Assembly (NCBI GenBank): GCA_003279845.1
Contig: QCGP01000002.1
Location: 1-64,000 of the forward strand
Length of the DNA stretch: 64,000 nucleotides
Reading direction: 5' to 3'
Source of the DNA: Prochlorococcus sp. AG-388-F11
GTDB lineage: Bacteria > Cyanobacteriota > Cyanobacteriia > PCC-6307 > Cyanobiaceae
Of the stretch, positions 54,138-63,872 are shown piece after piece. The first letter of the stretch is position 1; every line of letters starts with the position of its first letter. The notes beneath the pieces are model-generated. The model was not told where the DNA came from, searched no databases, and was given only the letters and a program-made list of their open reading frames with translations. The translations under genes were made by a program, and so were the position numbers.

Positions 54138-55172
54138 ATGCTTTTAAGTGATTTAGTTGATCTAATAAAAAAAGGAAATTCAAATTTTATTAGTGCCAAT
54201 ATTTTTGAAGATTTAAATATAGATGATGCTGCCTCATTAGATACTGCAGTTAACAATCAAATATCTTTTTTAGAAGAAAATAATATCCTTAAAGAAAAAT
54301 TAGATCAAACTAAAGCATCAGCAATTATAACTTCTAACAACCATGAAATTGTTAGTGCCCTAAAGAAACTCAATATATCAAACATAATAGTTAAAAATCC
54401 AAGAATTGCATTTGCGGAAGTATTGAATTGTTTATATAAAACTATCAATTACAAACCAGGAATTCACGCTTCAGCGGTTATTGATAAAACAGCAATAATT
54501 GGAGCAGATTGCCATATTGGACCTAAAGTCTATATCGGAGAAAATACTGTAATTGGTGACAATAATCATATTCTCTCTGGATCATCAATTTTAGGCAATG
54601 TTCAAATAGGACATAATAATATAATTCATCCAAATTGTGTTATTTACGAAAATACCACTCTAAAAAATAATTGTGTAATTAATTCAAATTCTGTTATTGG
54701 ATCAGAAGGATTTGGTTTTATTCCTAAAGATGGCAAATGGGTAAAGATGCCTCAAAAAGGTGGTGTAAAAATAATGAGTTTTGTAGAAATTGGAACAAAT
54801 TGTTGTATAGATAGACCCGCAGTAGGATTTACTTTTATTGATGAGGGAACAAAGTTGGATAATTTAGTACAAATAGGTCATGGAGTTAAAATTGGTAAGA
54901 ATTGCGCATTTGCAGCTCAAGTTGGTATCGCTGGAGGAGCAAATATTGGAGATGGTGTTATTTTGGCAGGGCAAGTAGGAGTCAATAACAGAGTAAAAGT
55001 TGGGAATAATGTCATAGCGAGTTCAAAATGTGGAATCCATTGTGACATAGAAGATGGCAAGGTAATTAGTGGTTTCCCCGCGATGGAAAATAAATCATGG
55101 CTAAGGAGTTCAAGTATTTTTAAAAAATTACCAGAATTAGCAAAAAAGCTTAGACAATTAGACAAGCAATAA
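54138..55172 (+). CDS. lpxD: UDP-3-O-acylglucosamine N-acyltransferase
   Basis: Adds the second acyl chain in lipid A synthesis. 344 residues with an N-terminal LpxD domain and a left-handed beta-helix of hexapeptide repeats (ADCHIGPKVYIGENTVIGD, NNHILSGSSILGN, NNIIHPNCVIYENTT). The catalytic His is in LVQIGHGVKIG and the C-terminal helix ends LAKKLRQLDKQ. It shows that this picocyanobacterium makes lipid A-type outer membrane. leuB follows after 28 bases. Confidence 0.95.
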   Translation: MLLSDLVDLIKKGNSNFISANIFEDLNIDDAASLDTAVNNQISFLEENNILKEKLDQTKASAIITSNNHEIVSALKKLNISNIIVKNPRIAFAEVLNCLYKTINYKPGIHASAVIDKTAIIGADCHIGPKVYIGENTVIGDNNHILSGSSILGNVQIGHNNIIHPNCVIYENTTLKNNCVINSNSVIGSEGFGFIPKDGKWVKMPQKGGVKIMSFVEIGTNCCIDRPAVGFTFIDEGTKLDNLVQIGHGVKIGKNCAFAAQVGIAGGANIGDGVILAGQVGVNNRVKVGNNVIASSKCGIHCDIEDGKVISGFPAMENKSWLRSSSIFKKLPELAKKLRQLDKQ

Positions 55173-55200
55173 TTTATTGTTCTATTAAACAAAAATTTAA

Positions 55201-56274
55201 ATGAAGAAATATAAAATTGTTTTATTGTCTGGAGACGGAATTGGGCCAGAGATTTCAGGAGTTTCAAAAAAAGTTTTAAAAAAGCTTTCAAAAAATCATA
55301 ATTTCGATATTGAGATTATTGAAAAATTATTTGGAGGAATAGCTTATGAAAATTATGGGACTCCTGCTCCAGATGAGACACTAGATCAATGCAAAAAAAG
55401 TGATGCTGTACTTTTAGCATGTGTTGGAGATATTAAATATGACTCTCTTGCAAGAGAATTAAGGCCAGAAAGTGGGTTACTAAAGTTAAGATCTGCCCTA
55501 AACCTTTTCGCGAATATAAGGCCTATCAAAATAAGAAAATCTCTTTTAGATGCAAGTACATTAAAAAAAGAAATCGTTGAGAATGTAGATCTTATTGTTG
55601 TAAGAGAATTAATAGGGGGTATTTATTTTGGGAAACCAAGAGGACATATAACAAATACAAAAGTACCAAAAGCTTTCAATACGATGGTTTATGATTCAGC
55701 CGAAATACAGCGAATAACTGAAATAGCAATAAAAATTGCTAACCAAAGGAATAAAAAAATATGTTCTGTTGATAAATCAAACGTTCTTGAGGTTAGTCAA
55801 TTGTGGAGAGATACAGTTTTAAATATTACCTCAAAAGATACAAATATATCTTTGTGCAATATGTATGTTGATAATGCAGCAATGCAATTAGTTAGAGATC
55901 CCAGTCAATTTGATGTAATTTTAACTAGTAATTTATTTGGTGATATTTTAAGCGATTTAGCCGCTATGTTAACTGGTTCTATTGGTATGCTTCCATCTGC
56001 ATCTCTAAACAATAATGGTCCAGGAGTTTTTGAACCCGTTCATGGTTCGGCTCCTGATATAGCTGGTAAAAACATAGCAAATCCTATAGCAATGCTTTTA
56101 TCCGCCTCCATGATGTTAAAAATTGGATTAAATGAAGAAGAAGCCGCAGAAAATTTAGAAACTGCTATCGATAAAGTTTTATCAAAAGGATTTAGAACAG
56201 TTGATTTAGCTGATGGTTATTCCGAAGTATTATCTTGCAGTGAAATTGGAGATAAAATAATAGATGAAATTTAA
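55201..56274 (+). CDS. leuB: 3-isopropylmalate dehydrogenase
   Basis: Oxidative decarboxylation in leucine synthesis. 357 residues with the start GDGIGPEISG, the substrate block VVRELIGGIYFGKPRG (Tyr as in the family), VDNAAMQLVRDPSQFDV for metal and substrate, and the NAD-binding HGSAPDIAGKNIANP. Normal length. leuCD are not adjacent, and prk follows after 88 bases. Confidence 0.96.
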   Translation: MKKYKIVLLSGDGIGPEISGVSKKVLKKLSKNHNFDIEIIEKLFGGIAYENYGTPAPDETLDQCKKSDAVLLACVGDIKYDSLARELRPESGLLKLRSALNLFANIRPIKIRKSLLDASTLKKEIVENVDLIVVRELIGGIYFGKPRGHITNTKVPKAFNTMVYDSAEIQRITEIAIKIANQRNKKICSVDKSNVLEVSQLWRDTVLNITSKDTNISLCNMYVDNAAMQLVRDPSQFDVILTSNLFGDILSDLAAMLTGSIGMLPSASLNNNGPGVFEPVHGSAPDIAGKNIANPIAMLLSASMMLKIGLNEEEAAENLETAIDKVLSKGFRTVDLADGYSEVLSCSEIGDKIIDEI

Positions 56275-56362
56275 AAAAAATTAATAAATAAAAAATTATT
56301 TTTAAGTTGAACATAAAGTAGGCATATGACCTGTCAGAATCATTAGATATTGTTTTTAAAAA

Positions 56363-57262
56363 ATGTCAAAACGTCATCCAGTAGTCGCTGTAACAGGATC
56401 TTCAGGAGCAGGAACAAGTACAGTAAAAAGAGCCTTTGAGCACATTTTTGCAAGAGAAGATATTGTCCCCGCAGTTGTAGAAGGTGATAGTTACCACAGG
56501 TTTGAGAGGATGCCTATGAAAAAAGCTATGTCAGAGGCACTTTCTAAAGGTGAAAACTTTTCTCACTTTGGTCCAGAGGCTAATCTTTTTGACAAGCTAG
56601 AAGAACTTTTTAAAATTTATGGTGAAACTGGTGGAGGGAAGAAAAGATATTATCTACATAGTCCTGAAGAAGCGGAAGAACACAATACAAGACTTGGGAC
56701 ATCCTTAGAACCAGGACAATTTACTCCATGGGAAGATATTCCTGAGGGAACAGACGTACTTTTTTATGAAGGCTTACATGGCGGGGTGGAAGGTAATGGA
56801 TACAATGTGGCATCTTATGCTGATTTACTTGTTGGCGTTGTTCCGATAACAAATTTAGAGTGGATTCAAAAAATCCATAGAGATAATGCAGAAAGAGGTT
56901 ACTCAGCCGAAACCATTGTGGATACTATATTGAGAAGAATGCCTGATTATATAAATCACATTTGTCCACAATTCAGTAAAACCGATATTAATTTCCAAAG
57001 GATTCCCACAATTGACACTTCCAATCCTTTCATATGCAGGAATATACCAACTCCTGACGAGAGCTTCGTTATTATACATTTCAGAAAAGGAGCAAGAGAG
57101 AAATGGGGAATTGATTTTCAATACTTGCTTGGAATGATTCACGATTCATTTATGTCAAGTCCTACCAGTATTGTTGTAAATGGCGGAAAAATGGGTTTCG
57201 CAATGGAACTTATTCTTACTCCAATAATTCATAAAATGATTGAGGAGAAAAATAAAGGATAA
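56363..57262 (+). CDS. prk: Phosphoribulokinase (proteobacterial-type, short)
   Basis: Makes ribulose 1,5-bisphosphate for Rubisco. 299 residues, shorter than the 330-350 of plants and beta-cyanobacteria. Walker A is TGSSGAGTSTVKRAFEH, then EGDSYHRFERMPMKKAM and FYEGLHGGVEGNGYNVASYADL. The regulatory Cys pair of plant-type PRK is not seen, which agrees with the proteobacterial class and the alpha-cyanobacterial lineage. It probably arrived by ancient transfer, as did the form IA Rubisco. It precedes accD by 140 bases. Confidence 0.95.
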   Translation: MSKRHPVVAVTGSSGAGTSTVKRAFEHIFAREDIVPAVVEGDSYHRFERMPMKKAMSEALSKGENFSHFGPEANLFDKLEELFKIYGETGGGKKRYYLHSPEEAEEHNTRLGTSLEPGQFTPWEDIPEGTDVLFYEGLHGGVEGNGYNVASYADLLVGVVPITNLEWIQKIHRDNAERGYSAETIVDTILRRMPDYINHICPQFSKTDINFQRIPTIDTSNPFICRNIPTPDESFVIIHFRKGAREKWGIDFQYLLGMIHDSFMSSPTSIVVNGGKMGFAMELILTPIIHKMIEEKNKG

Positions 57263-57402
57263 TTAATTTTTGATTATCAACTCAAATCTTTGTTTTTTTC
57301 TAAGGATTAAGGAGTGACTAATCTATTAAATCTCAAATATTTATATATCTTTCTTGATAAAAGTACCTTGCTTAGATTTAAATAGAAAAAACAGTTAACG
57401 TT

Positions 57403-58284
57403 GTGTCATTAATCGACTGGTTTGCCGCAAGGCGTAAAGATCAATTTGTTGGGAAAGTTTCGCAAGATACTGACGAGGGAGATGGTTTGTGGGTTAAATG
57501 TTCAGAATGTTCGCAAGTAGCCTATAGAAAAGACCTAATTTCAAATTTCAATGTTTGTAGCAATTGTGGTCATCATAATAGGATTAATAGTGATGAAAGG
57601 ATAAATATAATTGCCGATAAAAATTCATTCAAAGAGTTTGATACTTCACTAAGTCCTACAGATCCTTTAGGTTTTAAAGATAGAAGGTCTTATGCTGATC
57701 GAATCAAAGAAAGTCAAGCAGGGACTGGTTTAAGAGATGGGGTCATAACAGGTTTTTGTTCTGTAAATTCAATGCCTTTAGCATTAGCTGTTATGGATTT
57801 TAGATTTATGGGAGGATCCATGGGTTCAGTAGTTGGAGAAAAAATTACAAGGATAATTGAAAGAGCAACAATAGAAAATTATCCGATTCTTATTGTTTGC
57901 GCATCAGGTGGAGCAAGGATGCAAGAAGGTATGTTAAGTCTCATGCAAATGGCAAAAATATCTGGAGCACTTAAAAAACATAAAGAAAAAAATCTTCTAT
58001 ATATGCCGTTATTAACTCATCCAACCACTGGAGGGGTAACAGCCAGCTTTGCTATGTTAGGTGATTTAATTTTGGCGGAGCCTAAAGCTCTTATTGGATT
58101 TGCCGGAAGAAGGGTTATTGAACAAACATTAAGAGAAAAATTACCAGATAATTTTCAAACAGCTGAATATCTCCTTGAGCATGGTTTTGTTGATGTAATA
58201 GTAAAAAGGAAAGATCTCAAGACTACTTTGACTAAAATTTTAAAAATCCACGGTGTAAAAGAACTCGAAAAAGCAAATTTATAA
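57403..58284 (+). CDS. accD: Acetyl-CoA carboxylase carboxyltransferase subunit beta
   Basis: 293 residues from a GTG start. The N-terminal zinc finger has Cys33, Cys36, Cys52 and Cys55 (KCSECSQV and NVCSNCGHH). The carboxyltransferase core has [40 protein letters not shown] and [11 protein letters not shown]. It makes malonyl-CoA for fatty acids. A secreted protein gene begins one base after its stop. Confidence 0.96.
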   Translation: MSLIDWFAARRKDQFVGKVSQDTDEGDGLWVKCSECSQVAYRKDLISNFNVCSNCGHHNRINSDERINIIADKNSFKEFDTSLSPTDPLGFKDRRSYADRIKESQAGTGLRDGVITGFCSVNSMPLALAVMDFRFMGGSMGSVVGEKITRIIERATIENYPILIVCASGGARMQEGMLSLMQMAKISGALKKHKEKNLLYMPLLTHPTTGGVTASFAMLGDLILAEPKALIGFAGRRVIEQTLREKLPDNFQTAEYLLEHGFVDVIVKRKDLKTTLTKILKIHGVKELEKANL

Positions 58285-58285
58285 A

Positions 58286-58678
58286 ATGAGAGTAATTTCT
58301 AATTTATTTTATTTTTCTTTAAGCCTTTTATTGTTTCTTTTGAATTTTGCTTCCTATTCATATGCAATAGGAAATGTTGATTGGGTTCTCCTTAAAAAGA
58401 ATGATGATGGGAAAGAATGGCTTGATAAAGGGAGTATTAAATCGCTTCCCAATGGTGAAATAAGTGTCTTAACAAAGTTCTTTAAAAATCCAACTAATTC
58501 CAATAATGATGGAGAGTTATCACTATATGTAATGAGAATTAATTGCGATGAAAAAAAGTTCAAAGATACTTCCATAAATGGAATTCCTCAATTTAATTCA
58601 AAATGGCAAACTTCTAATAATGATGAACTAATAGATGTTGTTATTGAAAATAGTTGTTCAGAGTTTATTAATGGATAA
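58286..58678 (+). CDS. Secreted protein of unknown function
   Basis: 130 residues. A signal peptide (residues 1-25, FSLSLLLFLLNFASYSYA) precedes a soluble domain with VDWVLLKKNDDGKEWLDKGS, the INCDEKKFKD block and two Cys (near residues 91 and 123) that could pair. The domain looks like a small beta-rich lumenal or periplasmic protein. It directly follows accD and precedes the oxidoreductase gene by 2 bases. I do not recognise it. Confidence 0.6.
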   Translation: MRVISNLFYFSLSLLLFLLNFASYSYAIGNVDWVLLKKNDDGKEWLDKGSIKSLPNGEISVLTKFFKNPTNSNNDGELSLYVMRINCDEKKFKDTSINGIPQFNSKWQTSNNDELIDVVIENSCSEFING

Positions 58679-58680
58679 GA

Positions 58681-59775
58681 ATGAATACTAAAAATAAATT
58701 AAAAATAGCCATCGCTGGACTAGGATTTGGGAAAAAAGTTCATTTAGAAGCATTAAAAGAGTCTGATTATTTAACGCCTGTAGCTATTTATCATTATGAG
58801 AAAAAGCAGAAATCGATTCTAGAAAAAGAAACTGGATTAGAGTTTTTTCATGATTGGGAAGAATTAGTTAAATCTCCAGAAATTGATGGAATTATAATTG
58901 CCACCCCTCCTGAATCAAGATTTAAATTAGCAAAACAAGCTCTTGAGAATAATAAAAATTTACTACTAGAAAAACCTGTTTCAATATCTTCCTCTGAAAT
59001 TGAAGTGCTTCAAAGAATATCTTTGATTAATAATTTAAGCGTATGTGTAGATTTTGAATATAGAGCAGTACCTCTTTTTCTCCAGACAAAAAAACTTATT
59101 GATGAAAATATCTTAGGAGATATATATTTAGTAAAATTAGATTGGTTAATGGGGAGCAGATCCGATCCTAGAAGAGCTTGGAATTGGTATTCTTTGGAAG
59201 AAAAAGGTGGAGGAGTTATTGGCGCCTTAGGTACTCATGCATTCGATATGTTGAATTGGTTCTTTGGAGAATCAATAAATGTATCTGGTAAGTTAGCCAC
59301 ATCAATTAAAAAAAGACCTTTGCCTAATTCATCTGATTTAGATGATGTTACTAGCGAGGATGTTTGTCTCGCTAATATAGAAATATCAAACTACAGCTCC
59401 AATCTTATTCCATGTCAGGTATCTTTATCGTCAATTTCTAAAAACGGTAGAGGATTTAGTTTAGAAATATATGGAAGCGAAGGTTCACTTATTCTTAAAA
59501 GCGAGAACCAAAAAGATTATGTCCATGGCTTTAATTTGAAATATTCAAACAACGAAAATAAAATACAAAATCTAACAGCAGATTCAAATTTTAATTTTGA
59601 AAAAACATGGACTGATGGGAGAATAGCTCCAGTTTTAAGAATTCAAAATTTATGGGCTGAGAGTATTTTTAATAAAACACCCATCATCCCAGGCTTATGT
59701 GAGGGACTTGCTAGTCATAAAGTTTGCGAAGCTATAAGAGAATCGTCGAAGAGTGGGTTAAATATAAAAATATAG
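58681..59775 (+). CDS. Gfo/Idh/MocA-family oxidoreductase
   Basis: 364 residues. The N-terminal Rossmann domain has AIAGLGFGKKVHLEAL, GIIIATPPESRFKLAKQAL and LLLEKPVSISSSEIE; the C-terminal alpha/beta domain includes WNWYSLEEKGGGVIGALGTH and the FDMLNWFFGE segment. The family covers sugar and biliverdin reductases and trehalose/inositol enzymes, so the substrate is open. The position beside accD and fbaA gives no specific clue. Confidence 0.8.
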   Translation: MNTKNKLKIAIAGLGFGKKVHLEALKESDYLTPVAIYHYEKKQKSILEKETGLEFFHDWEELVKSPEIDGIIIATPPESRFKLAKQALENNKNLLLEKPVSISSSEIEVLQRISLINNLSVCVDFEYRAVPLFLQTKKLIDENILGDIYLVKLDWLMGSRSDPRRAWNWYSLEEKGGGVIGALGTHAFDMLNWFFGESINVSGKLATSIKKRPLPNSSDLDDVTSEDVCLANIEISNYSSNLIPCQVSLSSISKNGRGFSLEIYGSEGSLILKSENQKDYVHGFNLKYSNNENKIQNLTADSNFNFEKTWTDGRIAPVLRIQNLWAESIFNKTPIIPGLCEGLASHKVCEAIRESSKSGLNIKI

Positions 59776-59802
59776 ATTTTGTATATCTAATTACGTGACA
59801 TT

Positions 59803-59830
59803 TGATCCCTCTTTGTACTAAACTCGCGGA
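59803..59830 (+). promoter_or_regulatory. Candidate promoter of fbaA
   Basis: The 92-base gap before fbaA contains a TGACAT-like -35 and a TACTAAAC-like -10 at about 15-17 bases spacing. The pattern is suggestive only, but this gap must contain the promoter of a highly expressed Calvin-cycle gene. Confidence 0.3.
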
Positions 59831-59867
59831 AACAAGTGCTTTGTATAGCATCTAACTTATTTTAATT

Positions 59868-60941
59868 ATGGCCCTCGTTCCACTAAGACTACTTTTAGAT
59901 CACGCTGCTGAGAATGGTTACGGTATTCCAGCTTTCAATGTTAATAATCTTGAGCAAGTTCAAGCAATCATGGAAGCAGCATATGAAACTGATAGTCCAG
60001 TAATCCTTCAAGCTTCAAGAGGGGCAAGAAATTATGCAGGAGAAATTTTCTTACGTCATCTAATCCTTGCTGCTACAGAAACATATCCTAATATTCCAGT
60101 GGTAATGCACCAAGACCATGGTAATGAGCCATCAACATGTTATTCAGCAGCAATAAATGGTTTCACATCAGTAATGATGGATGGTTCTCTAGAGGCAGAT
60201 GCAAAAACACCCGCTAGTTACGAATATAATGTTGCAGTTACTAAAAAAGTAGTAGATTTTGCTCATTCAGTTGGGGTTAGTGTTGAAGGAGAATTAGGTT
60301 GCTTAGGTTCATTAGAAACAGGGAAAGGTGAAGCAGAAGATGGTCATGGATTTGAAGGTGAACTTTCTACAGATATGCTTTTGACTGATCCTGAAGAAGC
60401 TGCAGATTTTGTTGCCAAGACAAAAGTTGATGCATTAGCTATTGCTATAGGTACAAGTCATGGTGCTTATAAATTCACAAGAAAACCTACAGGAGAAGTT
60501 CTTGCAATAAGCAGAATTGCTGAAATTCATAAAGCACTTCCAAATACCCATCTTGTAATGCATGGATCTAGTTCAGTTCCTCAAGAATGGTTGGATATCA
60601 TTAACAAATATGGTGGTGAAATTCCTCAAACATATGGTGTTCCTGTTGAAGAGATTCAAGAGGGAATAAGAAATGGAGTTAGGAAAGTCAACATTGATAC
60701 CGATAACAGACTTGCTTTCACTGCCGCGGTTAGAGAGGCAGCATTTGCTGATAAGGCAAACTTTGACCCAAGACATTTCAACAAACCTGCTAGAAAATAC
60801 ATGAAGCAAGTTTGTCTTGATAGATACAAGCAGTTCTGGTGCGAAGGTCAAGCAAGTAAGATCAAACAAAACAGCACAAATTACTTTGCTGATCTTTACG
60901 CAAAAGGTGATTTAGATCCAAAAGTAAAAGCTACTGTTTAA
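59868..60941 (+). CDS. fbaA: Class II fructose-bisphosphate aldolase
   Basis: Calvin cycle and gluconeogenesis enzyme. 357 residues with metal and substrate motifs [41 protein letters not shown] and [12 protein letters not shown]. Codon use is biased towards GCT, GGT and C-ending codons relative to neighbours, as expected for strong expression. It is followed by a good intrinsic terminator. Confidence 0.96.
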   Translation: MALVPLRLLLDHAAENGYGIPAFNVNNLEQVQAIMEAAYETDSPVILQASRGARNYAGEIFLRHLILAATETYPNIPVVMHQDHGNEPSTCYSAAINGFTSVMMDGSLEADAKTPASYEYNVAVTKKVVDFAHSVGVSVEGELGCLGSLETGKGEAEDGHGFEGELSTDMLLTDPEEAADFVAKTKVDALAIAIGTSHGAYKFTRKPTGEVLAISRIAEIHKALPNTHLVMHGSSSVPQEWLDIINKYGGEIPQTYGVPVEEIQEGIRNGVRKVNIDTDNRLAFTAAVREAAFADKANFDPRHFNKPARKYMKQVCLDRYKQFWCEGQASKIKQNSTNYFADLYAKGDLDPKVKATV

Positions 60942-60960
60942 TTTCTTCCCAAATTAAATA

Positions 60961-60992
60961 AAAAAGGCCTCCAAATTGGGGGTCTTTTTTTT
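60961..60992 (+). terminator. Intrinsic terminator of fbaA
   Basis: A GC-rich stem pairs GGCCTCC (60966-60972) with GGGGGTC (60978-60984), extended by A:T pairs, around loop AAATT, followed by a run of eight T. It is on the fbaA strand, and the matching A run on the other side means it may also end purQ transcription from the opposite strand. Confidence 0.85.
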
Positions 60993-61656
60993 ATTTCAAT
61001 ATTAATGATTTTAATGTAAAGAGACCATCAGTCCCACCAATTGTATCGTCACATGCTCGCTCTGGATGAGGCATTAAACCTAGAACATTTCCCTTTTCAT
61101 TAGTTATGCCTGCGATATCGAATGAGGACCCATTAGGATTATTTTTATATCTCAAAGCAATCAATTCATTATCTGCAAGTTTTTTTAAAGTATCAGAATC
61201 ACAATGATATCTTCCTTCCCCATGTGCTATTGGCAACTTAATAGTTTGTTTCTCATCTCCATTATTAAACCAACCTCCTTTTGAAGAAACAATATCCAGT
61301 TCAACGTCATCACAGATAAAATTAAGATTTTTATTTGCAACAAGAGCACCAGGCAAAAACCCTGATTCAGTCAAAATTTGAAAACCATTACAAATTCCTA
61401 AAACTCTTTTCCCGCTTTTAACAAACTCATCCAAGGCATTTATTAATGGAGAGAATCTCGCAATTGCTCCGCATCTTAAATAATCACCATAGCTAAATCC
61501 TCCAGGTAAAACTATTGCATCTACATCACTTAAATCTGAAGACTCATGCCATATGTACTTTGTTCTTATGTCTAGACAACCTTCCAATGCCCATGAAACA
61601 TCACGATCACAATTAGAACCAGGGAAGACAACAACTCCTACAGTGAAATTATCCAT
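60991..61656 (-). CDS. purQ: Phosphoribosylformylglycinamidine synthase subunit PurQ
   Basis: The glutamine amidotransferase part of the three-subunit PurLQS complex in purine synthesis. 221 residues with [12 protein letters not shown], the nucleophile Cys in [11 protein letters not shown], and the His/Glu in [11 protein letters not shown]. It starts one base after purS ends. PurL is not in the window. Confidence 0.95.
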   Translation of the reverse strand: MDNFTVGVVVFPGSNCDRDVSWALEGCLDIRTKYIWHESSDLSDVDAIVLPGGFSYGDYLRCGAIARFSPLINALDEFVKSGKRVLGICNGFQILTESGFLPGALVANKNLNFICDDVELDIVSSKGGWFNNGDEKQTIKLPIAHGEGRYHCDSDTLKKLADNELIALRYKNNPNGSSFDIAGITNEKGNVLGLMPHPERACDDTIGGTDGLFTLKSLILK

Positions 61657-61657
61657 C

Positions 61658-61912
61658 TTATAATTTTTCTAGTGAATACTCATAATCTTCAATAACAGTA
61701 TTTGCGAATAACCTATCACACAATAAATCAATTTTTTCTCTTACTTCGTTTTCACCATTACCTTCTATTTTCACCTCAATCATTTTTCCTATACGTAATG
61801 ATTTTATTCCCTCGGCTCCAAGTTTTATAGAAGCAGATTTAGTAGCTTCCCCTGCTGGATCTAAAACTGAGGGTCTTAGTCTTACAAAAACTTTTACAGC
61901 AAATTGGTCCAA
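61658..61912 (-). CDS. purS: Phosphoribosylformylglycinamidine synthase subunit PurS
   Basis: 84 residues, the small dimeric subunit that holds PurL and PurQ together. The family pattern is clear: [33 protein letters not shown] and [12 protein letters not shown]. It is directly upstream of purQ on the same strand. The purS-purQ pair is common in cyanobacteria. Confidence 0.93.
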   Translation of the reverse strand: MDQFAVKVFVRLRPSVLDPAGEATKSASIKLGAEGIKSLRIGKMIEVKIEGNGENEVREKIDLLCDRLFANTVIEDYEYSLEKL

Positions 61913-62011
61913 TTAAAAATTAATTTCTACTAGAAGATTAGTTTAAATTTTAATAAAAAGTACTATTGATTAATAAACAAATATTTTTTTAGCTTAAGGT
62001 TTTCTGAATTA

Positions 62012-62176
62012 TTAAATGTTTATGTAGCCTCTACCAAAACAAACTAAGCAAGTTCTTCTTGAATTTTCATGTGTTTTGAAATTTCCTGCCCCTCCACATT
62101 TTGAACATTTTATTTTATCAATTGGAGTAACTTCTTCAGAGATTCTTTGTTTTAAAGCAATTTTTGGATTTTCCAT
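62012..62176 (-). CDS. 54-residue DnaJ-type zinc-finger protein (BSD2-like)
   Basis: From an ATG at 62176 the minus strand encodes 54 residues. CSKCGGAG and CLVCFGRG, separated by about 12 residues, form one CxxCxGxG-type zinc finger as in DnaJ and the plastid Rubisco chaperone BSD2. The N-terminal helix (PKIALKQRISEEV) is charged. The two-motif form is half of a DnaJ cysteine-rich region. It is next to the CobW metallochaperone gene on the same strand (47 bases apart), which invites a zinc link. Confidence 0.65.
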   Translation of the reverse strand: MENPKIALKQRISEEVTPIDKIKCSKCGGAGNFKTHENSRRTCLVCFGRGYINI

Positions 62177-62222
62177 CTTGGGCTGTCTACTGTAGTAAGT
62201 ATCCCGACAGCTAACTATAAAG

Positions 62223-63287
62223 TCAAATTGCTATTTTTGGGTCACTTAAAATCTTAAATTTCTCTTTAATTTTTCTATTGAAAGTTTTTATAGATTTTTC
62301 ATCAAAGGAAATTATTACTAATTCAAGCCCAGCATTATCATTTGGTCTCCAACAATTGTTTGGAGCTTCTTCAAACCAAGTATTAATTTTCTTTCCAACA
62401 ATTTGTATTTGTAAAGGCAATGATTTGTTTGGTATCCAAATACGTCCTTTTATTCGAAGAATGTTTAATTCATCCAAGATTTTTGACATCTCCTTTTCAA
62501 AGTCATTTTTTTCAAGGAAATAATTTAATTTAAATGAATCTGATACAAGCTCAACATGATTATGGTCATGTTCTTCCGTTAAAAATTCTTTATAAGTCTC
62601 TTTTTTAAAATTAAAATCAAATAGATAATTTAAATCAATTTTGCCATTCTTGGATTTAAGGACTGGTGTATATGAATTTAGACTTCCTTGAATTTTATTT
62701 TTTACAATGTCAAACTGATCATCATTTAAGATATCTGATCTAGAGACTAAAACGATATCAGAAACTTCTAGTTGCTCCTCAAAAAGTTCATCTATAGTGG
62801 CGTTGTGATCAATTTTATCTGTTTCATTATATTGTTTTGTTATTTTATTTAAATCATTAATTGGTGAACCATTAAGCATTGATTCTCCATTAACGATACC
62901 AACAACAACATCAAGGTAGATGGAAGACCTAATCTCAGGCCAGTTAAGTGCTTGAATTAAGGGAATTGGTAGTGCCAAGCCACTTGTTTCGATAATTATT
63001 GATTCGATAGGAGGATTAAATTCTAGGAGAGCTTTTATTGATGGAACAAAATCATCTTGAACAGTACAACATAAACATCCATTGTTTAATTCAATTACGC
63101 AGTCTTCTTCAGATTCATCACATTTATCACAACTTTTAATCAAATCACCATCAATTCCAACATCACCAAATTCATTAATTATTAAACCAAATTTTTTATT
63201 ACTCTCTTTTAATAGATATCTTAGAAAAGTTGTTTTACCTGAACCAAGAAATCCCGAAACTATTATAACTGGTATTTTTTTTTTCAT
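62223..63287 (-). CDS. CobW/COG0523-family GTP-binding metallochaperone
   Basis: 354 residues. P-loop GFLGSGKTTFLRYLL, the metal-binding CxCC in NNGCLCCTVQDDF, the switch ETSGLALPIPLIQAL and the guanine-specificity region SRSDILNDDQ are present. A CxxCDESEEDC cluster lies near residue 55 (SCDKCDESEEDC) and a His-rich loop (EEHDHNHVEL) near residue 240; both suit zinc or cobalt binding. The C-terminal CobW_C domain contains LRIKGRIWIPNKSLPLQIQ. Which metal and which client are unknown. Confidence 0.88.
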   Translation of the reverse strand: MKKKIPVIIVSGFLGSGKTTFLRYLLKESNKKFGLIINEFGDVGIDGDLIKSCDKCDESEEDCVIELNNGCLCCTVQDDFVPSIKALLEFNPPIESIIIETSGLALPIPLIQALNWPEIRSSIYLDVVVGIVNGESMLNGSPINDLNKITKQYNETDKIDHNATIDELFEEQLEVSDIVLVSRSDILNDDQFDIVKNKIQGSLNSYTPVLKSKNGKIDLNYLFDFNFKKETYKEFLTEEHDHNHVELVSDSFKLNYFLEKNDFEKEMSKILDELNILRIKGRIWIPNKSLPLQIQIVGKKINTWFEEAPNNCWRPNDNAGLELVIISFDEKSIKTFNRKIKEKFKILSDPKIAI

Positions 63288-63296
63288 CTTTTATGA

Positions 63297-63809
63297 TTAA
63301 CAACCTAAACTATATTCCGTACTTTCTCCTGTAGAACTATTTGTGCCATTAGCAATCGCACATAATTGTTTTTGTTGTGTACGACTAAGAACAGCATCAG
63401 TAAAATCTGCACCATCTATTTTCGCACCTTCAAAATTACTCTCCATTAATAAAGCATTAGTAAAATTAACATCCGAAAGATCAGCATCTGTAAAGTCTGT
63501 TGCATAAGCTAGTGCATCTCTTAAATTTGCTCCAGTAAACTTTGAGTTTTGCAATTTACTATTATTGAAGACCGCCCCTTCTAAATTACTTTCACTGAAA
63601 TTAAACCCATTCAAATCAAACTTAACGTATTCGTTACCGCTTAAGTCTTGACCATGCATATCTGGCTCTAAATTAAGGTCTTGCTGGTTTCTAATCTCAG
63701 GAGGTCTTTTAGCCCATGCAGAATTTACAGAATTAAAAAATAAAATCCCAACGAATAACAAAGTAATTAATGCATTTTTTAGTGAGGGGAAAACAATTGA
63801 TTTAATCAT
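63297..63809 (-). CDS. Secreted pentapeptide-repeat protein
   Basis: 170 residues with a signal peptide of about 30 residues (FPSLKNALITLLFVGILFF) and then A(D/N)LxX-type pentapeptide repeats (FSESNLEGAVFNNSKLQNSK, FTGANLRDALAYATDFTDAD, LSDVNFTNALLMESNFEGAK), forming a quadrilateral beta-helix. A C-terminal QLCAIANGT and YSLGC pair could make a disulfide. Lumenal pentapeptide proteins of this type are common in cyanobacteria and chloroplasts. It is 9 bases upstream of the CobW gene, so both may be in one transcript. Confidence 0.85.
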   Translation of the reverse strand: MIKSIVFPSLKNALITLLFVGILFFNSVNSAWAKRPPEIRNQQDLNLEPDMHGQDLSGNEYVKFDLNGFNFSESNLEGAVFNNSKLQNSKFTGANLRDALAYATDFTDADLSDVNFTNALLMESNFEGAKIDGADFTDAVLSRTQQKQLCAIANGTNSSTGESTEYSLGC

Positions 63810-63872
63810 AATAAGACTGTATTTTAGAACTTAAGTATATAAAGTTTGTAAGAGTATCTTAAAGGAAAATAT

